From an uncultured Collinsella sp. (lineage in GTDB: Bacteria; Actinomycetota; Coriobacteriia; Coriobacteriales; Coriobacteriaceae), in assembly GCA_900545505.1 (NCBI GenBank), contig UQZC01000111.1, positions 1-5,403 of the forward strand: DNA of 5,403 nt. Direction: 5' to 3'. Numbering within the stretch: the stretch's first letter is position 1; each line of letters begins with the position of its first letter. This document shows, one piece after another, positions 1-4,551 of the stretch. The notes below the pieces were generated by a model. The model made no database searches and was not told the origin of the DNA. It saw only the letters and a list, made by a program, of their open reading frames with translations. A program made the position numbers and the translations under genes.

Positions 1-963
1 GCTCTTAACGAACTCATGCCAGTCGAGGATGGTGCCGCCGAGACGCCCGCGGTCGAGGATGCCGGAGAGCTGCAGCGCAAATGGGCCGAGGTTGTCGAGC
101 GTGTCAAGGCGCGTCAGGCTTCCTACGCAGGGCTTTTGCTCAACGCCCGCGCCACGGCCGACGACGGCTCCAAGCTCACGGTCTCGTTCCCCGCGGGTTC
201 GACTTTTGCCATCAAGATGCTCGGTCGCGCCGATACGCAGTCGGTGGTCCTGCCGACGGTCTGCGCGGTCTTCGGTCGTCGTACCGTCGACTATGTCCTG
301 GATGGGGGTGGCACGCCGGCTCCTCAACATGAGGAGCATTCTCCATCTGCACGGGCTGCGGTATCTGCGGACCCGCAACCCGTGTCCTCGGTGCCCCCTG
401 CATCCTCGAGCGCCAGCGCGACGCAGCCAAAAGCGGCGCCGGTAGCGGCACCGACCCCGTCGGCGCCTGAACCCGCTGCGCCCAAACCGGCTGCTCCGAT
501 CCCCGCGCCCAAGTCCGCTGCCGCGCCTGCGCCCAAGTCATCCGACCTGGCCAAGGCCCCTTGGCTGCGCTCCGACAACCCTGCCGGTGCTCCTGCCACG
601 GGCAAGCTCCCGACCGAGCCCGCGCCCCGAGCGCCCGAGCGCGCGTCCGTCCCCATGGCTCAGCCGCCGGCGTCTCCGCCGTGCCGCGGCCCTTACCGCG
701 GTTTTGCTGCCGATGCCGGCGGGGACGATCTGCCCCCGTTCGACGTGCCGGGTGCGGCGTCCGCGACCAAGGCCGCTGCTGTGGCACCCGCAGCCTCTGC
801 AAACGACGACGTCCCCGCCGCTCCCTGGGAATCCAATCCCGGTGCTGGCAGCCCCTTCGGCCATCAGGGCGCAGCCCCGAGCATCCCGCAGACCGAGGAC
901 GAGGCCAAGGCCCTCATCCGCAGCGTCTTTGGCCAGGCCACCATCTTCAAGCCGGTGGAGTAG
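1..963 (+). CDS. dnaX: DNA polymerase III subunit gamma/tau, C-terminal part (5' end outside window)
   Basis: The frame is open from base 1 and stops with TAG at 961-963, so only the C-terminal 320 residues are present and the AAA+ ATPase part lies upstream. Window residues about 20-105 form a small folded domain (LQRKWAEVVERVK, then LTVSFPAGSTFAIKML, VVLPTVCAVFGRRTVDYVL) of the type that follows the clamp-loader collar in bacterial DnaX. Residues about 110-290 are an Ala/Pro/Ser-rich, probably disordered linker with a duplicated PAPKS unit (DNA GCGCCCAAGTC at 505-515 and 529-539). The end, TEDEAKALIRSVFGQATIFK, looks like a short conserved tail. DnaX loads the sliding clamp and ties polymerase to helicase. 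Identity rests on this domain plus ybaB and recR downstream, which are classical neighbours. I see no frameshift signal for a gamma form in this part. The next gene converges on it with a 21-base gap and no clear terminator between. Confidence 0.88.
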   Translation, partial: ALNELMPVEDGAAETPAVEDAGELQRKWAEVVERVKARQASYAGLLLNARATADDGSKLTVSFPAGSTFAIKMLGRADTQSVVLPTVCAVFGRRTVDYVLDGGGTPAPQHEEHSPSARAAVSADPQPVSSVPPASSSASATQPKAAPVAAPTPSAPEPAAPKPAAPIPAPKSAAAPAPKSSDLAKAPWLRSDNPAGAPATGKLPTEPAPRAPERASVPMAQPPASPPCRGPYRGFAADAGGDDLPPFDVPGAASATKAAAVAPAASANDDVPAAPWESNPGAGSPFGHQGAAPSIPQTEDEAKALIRSVFGQATIFKPVE

Positions 964-984
964 CTGCGCAGGCGGGTATACTGC

Positions 985-1458
985 TCAAGAAGAGGACCCC
1001 TTGTCCGGGCGCATCTGTATTTCGGACATGTGTAGTGTGGTGCCGCGTATATCGCATTTGAGCAGACAGGTGCGTGACGGTCGGCCTAGGATGCTGAGGT
1101 CGATACGATACGTCGCATGGCTGTCCGTGTACTCGACTTGCTCGGCGTTAATGGTTGCTCCGATTGCCAAATAAACGCCTAGCTCGGCATCGACAATCTT
1201 GAAGTCCTTTATCTTGACCTTGAACTCTTGATAGAGGGACGGGCTGTTGTAGTAGACGGTTCGGGTTCCGTCGGTGCACTCATCGGTCGTCTCCCATTTG
1301 ACGACGGGCTGGTCCGAGCTGGCTATCAGCAGTTCTGCTCCAAAAGCTATGGCATGGGTGATGACAACCAGCAATGCCCAGCCGACAAAGAGATAGAGAA
1401 CCACATATGCAACGGGGTGTTTTGAGCGGATGTTTTGGAGCGCGTTGGGGGCATTCAT
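985..1458 (-). CDS. Hypothetical single-pass membrane protein, 157 aa
   Basis: I do not recognise a family. The start is well supported: on the minus strand GGAGGT (1464-1469) lies 5 bases before the ATG, and a perfect TATAAT box lies further upstream. Residues about 17-45 are hydrophobic (VAYVVLYLFVGWALLVVITH and on to AELLIA) after a short N-terminus with Arg and Lys, so one membrane anchor with the remaining 110 residues probably outside. The outer part contains C61, C131 and C135, which could form a disulfide, and alternating beta-like segments (EFKVKIKDFKIVDAELGVYLAIGATI). It is transcribed opposite to dnaX and ybaB. Hand counts of two 60-base lines inside it (1141-1200 and 1201-1260) give 30 and 28 G+C, against 48 for 601-660 in dnaX, so it is compositionally unlike its neighbours and may have been acquired. 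An ordinary lineage-specific gene is the alternative. Confidence 0.65.
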   Translation of the reverse strand: MNAPNALQNIRSKHPVAYVVLYLFVGWALLVVITHAIAFGAELLIASSDQPVVKWETTDECTDGTRTVYYNSPSLYQEFKVKIKDFKIVDAELGVYLAIGATINAEQVEYTDSHATYRIDLSILGRPSRTCLLKCDIRGTTLHMSEIQMRPDKGSSS

Positions 1459-1492
1459 GGGGCACCTCCAAATTACTATCTATGGCAATCAA

Positions 1493-1521
1493 ATTATACC
1501 CCGCTGCCATGCGCGTCACCG
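1493..1521 (-). promoter_or_regulatory. Promoter of the minus-strand membrane-protein gene
   Basis: Read on the minus strand, 1498-1493 is a perfect TATAAT -10 box. The hexamer 17 bases upstream (1521-1516, CGGTGA) is a poor -35. A transcript would start near 1486 and have a leader of about 28 nt that contains the GGAGGT site. The perfect -10 and its position make this a good candidate, while the -35 is uncertain. Confidence 0.5.
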
Positions 1522-1601
1522 TGAGCAACGGATCGGCATGCAGGTCTTTAGCGGTGCACATGAAATGTCGGATTCCGGCTCTACAAGATTTAGCTTTCGA
1601 T

Positions 1602-1636
1602 ATTATGCAGATGCGAATTATTCAACTTTGCATAAT
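1602..1636. repeat. 35-base imperfect palindrome, operator-like
   Basis: The outer arms ATTATGCA (1602-1609) and TGCATAAT (1629-1636) are perfect inverted copies. Inner arms GAAT (1615-1618) and ATTC (1620-1623) share the same centre at base 1619. In total 13 of 17 arm positions match. The inner arms leave a one-base loop, which a hairpin could not close, so a dimeric or tetrameric DNA-binding site fits better than an RNA stem. It lies between the divergent minus-strand promoter and the ybaB promoter region. Confidence 0.5.
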
Positions 1637-1694
1637 CTTCGGGTGCGGCTTGCACTCCAGGACATGTATATCGACTGAGGTAGCGTGACTGCCC

Positions 1695-1723
1695 CGCTTG
1701 CTGGCCGCGCGCCGTGGTACGAT
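1695..1723 (+). promoter_or_regulatory. Candidate extended -10 promoter for ybaB-recR
   Basis: TGG followed by TACGAT (1715-1723) fits the extended -10 form TGn-TAnnAT. The hexamer 17 bases upstream, CGCTTG at 1695-1700, is a weak -35. Start would be near 1730, giving a leader of about 70 nt. A promoter is expected here because an oppositely oriented gene separates ybaB from dnaX. Confidence 0.4.
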
Positions 1724-1771
1724 TTTTGAGTTTGAAAGTCCCGCCGTGCTCCGGCTGCCCTTGCAGCTCGG

Positions 1772-1785
1772 CGTGCGGCCGCACG
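1772..1785. repeat. 14-base perfect palindrome just before the ybaB ribosome binding site
   Basis: CGTGCGGCCGCACG reads the same on both strands and ends one base before the AAAGGAG site (1787-1793). It may be an operator for a dimeric regulator, or chance in GC-rich DNA. As RNA it has no loop, so only a smaller hairpin could form. Confidence 0.3.
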
Positions 1786-1798
1786 TAAAGGAGCCATC

Positions 1799-2119
1799 AT
1801 GGCCGGTATGAACATGCAGCAGATGATGAAGCAGGCCCGCAAGATGCAGGAGCAGCTTGCCGCCGCACAGGAGAACCTCAAGTCCCAGACCGTCGACGCC
1901 TCTGCCGGCGGCGGCATGGTCAAGGTGACCGTCAACGGCGAGATGGAGCTCGTCAACCTCACCATCGATCCCGATGCGCTCGACCCCGAGGACGTCGATA
2001 TGCTGCAGGACATGATCATGGCTGCCGTCAACGAGGCCGTTCGCGGCGTCAACGAGCTCGCCAATAAGCAGATGGGCGCTATCACCGGCGGCCTCAACAT
2101 CCCGGGCATGCCGTTCTAA
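1799..2119 (+). CDS. ybaB: YbaB/EbfC family nucleoid-associated protein
   Basis: At 106 residues it has the usual length of the family. Its Met-rich N-terminus (MAGMNMQQMMKQARKMQEQL) starts a long helix, and the middle carries the typical VDASAGGGMVKVTVNGEMELVNLTIDP strand region. The C-terminal helix DMLQDMIMAAVNEAVRGVNE leads into a Gly/Pro/Met-rich tail ending GMPF. The protein is known to form a tweezer-like dimer that binds DNA and is linked to nucleoid structure and DNA repair. AAAGGAG at 1787-1793 lies 5 bases before the ATG, so the start is firm. It sits 13 bases before recR, the standard arrangement, and the two are very probably co-transcribed. Both terminal helices are intact and nothing is missing. 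Confidence 0.95.
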   Translation: MAGMNMQQMMKQARKMQEQLAAAQENLKSQTVDASAGGGMVKVTVNGEMELVNLTIDPDALDPEDVDMLQDMIMAAVNEAVRGVNELANKQMGAITGGLNIPGMPF

Positions 2120-2132
2120 GACGCGCATATAT

Positions 2133-2729
2133 ATGAGTGCCAACCATAGTTTGCAAAAATTGCTCGATGAGCTGGGCCGCCTGCCGGGCATTGGCCCCAA
2201 GTCGGCTCAGCGCATCGCCTATTACCTGTTGGAGGCTGACGCTGAGGAGGCGCGCCGCCTGGCCGAGGCCATCCTGGAGGTTAAGCAGGAGGTTCACTTT
2301 TGCAGCCGTTGCTTTAACTACGCCACGGCCGACGAGTGCTCCATCTGCCAGGATTCGATGCGCGACACCACTCGCATTTGCGTGGTGGGCGAGCCGCGCG
2401 ATGTCCAGGCGATTGAGCGCACGGGCAGCTACCACGGTCTCTACCACGTATTGGGCGGCGTGATCAGTCCCATGGACAAGATTGGCCCCGAGCAGCTGCA
2501 CATTCGCGAGCTGCTGGCACGCTTGGGCCGCGAGGACATACACGAGGTCATCATCGCCACCAACCCCAATATTGAGGGCGAGACCACGGCGAGCTACCTG
2601 GCCCGCACTATCAAGCCACTGGGCGTTGAGGTATCGCGTCTGGCGAGCGGCCTGCCCGTGGGCGGCGACTTGGAGTATGCCGACGAGCTTACGCTTGGCC
2701 GCGCCATAGAGGCCCGTCGCGCGATTTAG
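2133..2729 (+). CDS. recR: Recombination protein RecR
   Basis: Full length at 198 residues. The N-terminal helix-hairpin-helix is clear (LPGIGPKSAQRIAYYLL, residues 17-33). The four-Cys zinc site follows (C57, C60, C69, C72). The Toprim domain starts at ICVVGEPRD (82-90, Glu87) and contains NPNIEGE. The C-terminal GGDLEYADELTLGRAI (178-192) is the conserved Walker-B-like end. RecR works with RecO, and with RecF at gaps, to load RecA on SSB-coated single-stranded DNA. The start at 2133 gives the expected N-terminus, but no Shine-Dalgarno sequence lies in the 13-base gap after ybaB, where the sequence CATATATATG runs into the start codon. Translation may therefore depend on coupling to ybaB. 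All key residues are present. Confidence 0.97.
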   Translation: MSANHSLQKLLDELGRLPGIGPKSAQRIAYYLLEADAEEARRLAEAILEVKQEVHFCSRCFNYATADECSICQDSMRDTTRICVVGEPRDVQAIERTGSYHGLYHVLGGVISPMDKIGPEQLHIRELLARLGREDIHEVIIATNPNIEGETTASYLARTIKPLGVEVSRLASGLPVGGDLEYADELTLGRAIEARRAI

Positions 2730-2756
2730 GTGGCGAGCCTGCTCCTGCTGTATGTT

Positions 2757-2785
2757 TTCCTCGCGACTCACGGGGTGGTCATAAT
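2757..2785 (+). promoter_or_regulatory. Weak candidate promoter after recR
   Basis: CATAAT at 2780-2785 resembles a -10 box, with a poor TTCCTC 17 bases upstream. If real, the start near 2792 would place the first GTTGTGCAAC palindrome just downstream of it. The -10 also lies in the loop of a hairpin, so the match may be accidental. Confidence 0.2.
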
Positions 2786-2794
2786 TTCCCCGTG
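2769..2794. repeat. Inverted repeat (7-base stem) after recR
   Basis: CACGGGG (2769-2775) and CCCCGTG (2788-2794) pair perfectly around a 12-base AT-rich loop. No T-run follows, so it is not a usual intrinsic terminator. It may protect the 3' end of the recR transcript or form part of the structured leader. Confidence 0.4.
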
Positions 2795-2804
2795 CGACTG
2801 TGAG

Positions 2805-2820
2805 TTTGTTGTGCAACAAA
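2805..2820. promoter_or_regulatory. Operator-like palindrome, copy 1 (GTTGTGCAAC core)
   Basis: TTTGTTG and CAACAAA form 7-base inverted arms around TG. The core GTTGTGCAAC (2808-2817) differs by one base from the palindrome at 2881-2890. The symmetric AT-rich arms and the repeat fit a binding site for a dimeric repressor. Which protein family binds cannot be read from the sequence. Confidence 0.45.
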
Positions 2821-2845
2821 GATGCTTCGTATCCGCTTATCGCAT

Positions 2846-2865
2846 GGATGCTTCCGCTCGCATCC
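2846..2865 (+). terminator. Weak candidate terminator hairpin downstream of recR
   Basis: GGATGC (2846-2851) and GCATCC (2860-2865) form a perfect 6-base stem with an 8-base loop, followed by TTAATTT. The T-run is interrupted, so termination would be weak. The left arm overlaps a direct repeat, GATGCTTC at 2821-2828 and 2847-2854. The loop contains CCGCTC (2854-2859), complementary to GAGCGG (2945-2950) in the strong terminator further on. Confidence 0.3.
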
Positions 2866-2880
2866 TTAATTTGCCCATTC

Positions 2881-2890
2881 GTTGCGCAAC
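2881..2890. promoter_or_regulatory. Operator-like palindrome, copy 2 (GTTGCGCAAC)
   Basis: This is a perfect 10-base palindrome, 73 bases centre to centre from the copy at 2808-2817, about seven helical turns, so both would face the same side of the DNA. It overlaps the -35 position of the candidate promoter at 2882-2912, where a bound repressor would block polymerase. Confidence 0.45.
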
Positions 2891-2912
2891 CTTTTGGGTT
2901 CGCTGATACACT
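2882..2912 (+). promoter_or_regulatory. Candidate extended -10 promoter for the membrane protein/kinase operon
   Basis: TGA-TACACT (2904-2912) fits an extended -10 element. TTGCGC at 2882-2887 is the nearest -35-like hexamer, with a long 19-base spacer that an extended -10 could tolerate. The start would be near 2919, about 56 nt before the ATG, so the terminator hairpin would lie inside the leader. Confidence 0.4.
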
Positions 2913-2927
2913 CAAATATGGATTTGA
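2912..2927. repeat. Inverted repeat at the candidate transcription start
   Basis: TCAAAT and ATTTGA pair perfectly around ATGG, giving a 6-base AT-rich stem. It spans the predicted transcription start and could be a further protein-binding site or a small hairpin preceding the terminator. Confidence 0.3.
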
Positions 2928-2930
2928 ATG

Positions 2931-2959
2931 AATGCGCCGCTTCTGAGCGGCGTGTTTTT
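2931..2959 (+). terminator. Strong intrinsic terminator immediately before the next gene
   Basis: CGCCGCT (2935-2941) pairs with AGCGGCG (2946-2952) around a four-base TCTG loop. Two wobble and two A-T pairs extend the stem outward, and a five-T run follows at 2955-2959. It may end the ybaB-recR transcript. However, the ribosome binding site of the next gene starts at 2963, so any promoter for that gene must lie upstream and its transcript must pass through this hairpin, as in an attenuator. Confidence 0.7.
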
Positions 2960-2974
2960 CTTGGAGGAGAACGC

Positions 2975-3880
2975 ATGCGGCCCGGTGGCACTCAGACAAA
3001 GCGCGGCGCCGCGGTGCGCATGCGACGCCGACTGGGCTTGGCGCCGCGGGCGTACGCACTGCTGTCGTGCTCGCTGGTGCTGGTCATAGCTGGCGTTTCT
3101 GCCTATGGCATGACCGTGCCGTCCATGATGCAGGCGCATGCCGCACGCGAACCGCGTGTGGGGCATGAGGTCAAAAGTGATCTGGGTACCACGACTGGAT
3201 ATGCTTGGGCAAGTGTGGTCGCGCATATTGTGTTTGGCACCGACGATGCGGACGGCGCCGAGGCCCCGGACAACGAAGTCACGCTTGCCAATGGCAAAAC
3301 CATCGTGCTCACCAACACCAAGATCATCGATCGGTTGTCCAACAATAGCGTGGCGGCAACGGTGAATAAGGTCGAGCAGCAAAAGGAGCAGGACGCCCAG
3401 CAGTCCGGAAAGCCCGGTAGCTCGGATACTTCTGGCTCCGGCTCGGATTCATCGAGTTCGGGCGGCGGCTCTGGGTCGGGTTCCTCTACCGGAGGGCCTG
3501 GAAACGGTGGCTCGACGGGCGGCAACACTGACAACGATGCAAACTCCGGCGGCCTTTCCGCTGCTGAGGAAGAGAGCATTCACAGTTGGCTTGTGACCAA
3601 GTACAACATGCTCGACGGCTATGTTTCTCGTGCCAATGACGTGGTCTCGACCTATAACTCTACGGGAGATCCCAGGCCGTGCGACAGCCTGGTCGGGGAG
3701 ATGTTTGTCATTCGAGCCGAGTTCGGTCGTCAGACATTCTCGCCCCGGTCAAGGTGGTATCAGCAGTATGCCAATCTGTGGGGCTGTTATACCAACCTAT
3801 GTCAATGGGTCGGCCATTACGGCGATGATGACGTCGCGCTCGGTAACTTCAACAATAACGTGGCGGCGCTTGCCCTATGA
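2975..3880 (+). CDS. Membrane-anchored protein with Ser/Gly-rich linker, unknown function, 301 aa
   Basis: GGAGGAG (2963-2969) lies 5 bases before this ATG, so I prefer it to an in-frame TTG at 2882 that has no ribosome binding site. A basic N-terminus (RMRRRLGLAPR, 15-25) precedes one hydrophobic segment (about 27-49), then AHAA, so it is either a membrane anchor or a cleaved signal peptide; the bulk lies outside the cell. Residues 60-135 form a first region (EVTLANGKTIVLTNTKIIDRL), 147-193 a Ser/Gly/Asn-rich flexible linker, and 196-301 a compact C-terminal domain rich in Trp and Tyr with C236, C271 and C276. I recognise no family. Its stop overlaps the kinase start (ATGA, 3877-3880), so the two are co-translated. 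A ligand-sensing partner or substrate of that kinase is a reasonable inference, without direct proof. Confidence 0.8.
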   Translation: MRPGGTQTKRGAAVRMRRRLGLAPRAYALLSCSLVLVIAGVSAYGMTVPSMMQAHAAREPRVGHEVKSDLGTTTGYAWASVVAHIVFGTDDADGAEAPDNEVTLANGKTIVLTNTKIIDRLSNNSVAATVNKVEQQKEQDAQQSGKPGSSDTSGSGSDSSSSGGGSGSGSSTGGPGNGGSTGGNTDNDANSGGLSAAEEESIHSWLVTKYNMLDGYVSRANDVVSTYNSTGDPRPCDSLVGEMFVIRAEFGRQTFSPRSRWYQQYANLWGCYTNLCQWVGHYGDDDVALGNFNNNVAALAL

Positions 3881-4551
3881 TGACCGATCTTGCATCCACC
3901 ACACCACAATCGCTCGGTCGCGATCCCATGGTCGGCCTGCGCCTTGCGCGTGTCGACGGGTTTGAGCCGGCCATTGCGCTCGGTCAGGACGAACTGCCTG
4001 CCTATCTGCGTCGTTTTACGATGCTGTTTGCCGACGATGCCACCATGCGCCGTGGCGGTATCGGCCGCGTGACGCGTGCCGTCAACGCCCAAGGCGAGGC
4101 CGTGGCGCTCAAGCAGCTTATCTTGCCGACACGCGATGAGTTTGACGACGATGAAGCTCACGAGGCGCTGGTCGCTAAGTTCAAGGCGGCGTTTCGCGAG
4201 GAATATGAATGCCACCGCGCCCTTTCGGGCCTCAAGGGCTTTTCCCGTCTCTATGGCTGGGGCGAGGTCGACGGTGTGCCTGCAATTGTCATGGAATGGG
4301 TCGAGGGCGAGACGCTCGCCCGCCTGCGCTCGCGCTTTGCCGTGGATGATGCCGGGCGCCTGTCGCCTCTTGTGGCGGCGCGTCTGGGTCGCGACCTGTT
4401 CGACCTGCTCTGCCGTATGAGCCTGGTGGGTGAGGGCTTTGTCCATCGCGACATCTCGCCCGCTAATATTATGGTGCGTACGGCGCGTCTGCCGCTTGAC
4501 CGGCAGCTTGCCGAGGGCACTTTTGACCTGTGCCTGATCGACTTTTGCTGA
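3877..4551 (+). CDS. Ser/Thr protein kinase, N-terminal fragment ending at the DFG motif
   Basis: This 224-residue fragment carries the N-lobe and catalytic loop of a Hanks-type kinase. Visible parts are the glycine-rich loop (RRGGIGRV, 58-65), the ATP-binding lysine in VALK (K79), a likely alpha-C glutamate in FREEYECHRAL (106-115), the hinge (IVMEWVEGETL, 137-147), the catalytic loop HRDISPAN (H190, D192, N197) and IDFC (221-224), where IDFG is expected. TGA follows at once. The start overlaps the upstream stop as ATGA; a second in-frame ATG follows directly at 3880. Such kinases phosphorylate proteins on Ser/Thr using ATP. A protein that stops here lacks the activation loop and the C-lobe and should be inactive. 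The rest continues in another frame from 4527, so the gene is frameshifted between about 4546 and 4551. Confidence 0.85.
   Translation: MMTDLASTTPQSLGRDPMVGLRLARVDGFEPAIALGQDELPAYLRRFTMLFADDATMRRGGIGRVTRAVNAQGEAVALKQLILPTRDEFDDDEAHEALVAKFKAAFREEYECHRALSGLKGFSRLYGWGEVDGVPAIVMEWVEGETLARLRSRFAVDDAGRLSPLVAARLGRDLFDLLCRMSLVGEGFVHRDISPANIMVRTARLPLDRQLAEGTFDLCLIDFC

Larger units (their letters stand above)
1459..1798. other. AT-rich intergenic region between the minus-strand gene and ybaB
   Basis: This 340-base gap carries the divergent promoters for the minus-strand gene and, probably, ybaB, plus a 35-base palindrome. Line 1561-1620 has only 23 G+C of 60. The short plus-strand frames here have no ribosome binding site and no recognisable product. 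I looked for an SRP RNA, which lies near dnaX in some Gram-positive bacteria, and for tRNA signatures, and saw neither. Confidence 0.6.

Noticed and set aside
994..1027. Terminator for dnaX inside the convergent gene
   Set aside because: Only short stems (GGAC/GTCC, TGTCCG/CGGACA) with large or weak loops and no adequate T-run.
561..1174. Plus-strand frames running from dnaX across the minus-strand gene
   Set aside because: They are Arg/Pro/Ser-rich out-of-frame products of GC-rich dnaX, with no ribosome binding site.
1459..1798. SRP RNA or tRNA gene near dnaX
   Set aside because: I saw no conserved SRP core such as the GGTCAGGTCCGGAAGG-type loop and no T-arm GTTCRA motif with matching stems.
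2882..2974. Upstream TTG start for the membrane protein, adding 31 residues
   Set aside because: It has no ribosome binding site, and the extension would cross the terminator hairpin; the ATG at 2975 has a strong site and places a basic N-terminus before the membrane segment.
2094..3059. 321-residue minus-strand open frame across recR
   Set aside because: It lies antisense to a clear recR with all its motifs; long antisense frames are expected in GC-rich coding DNA.
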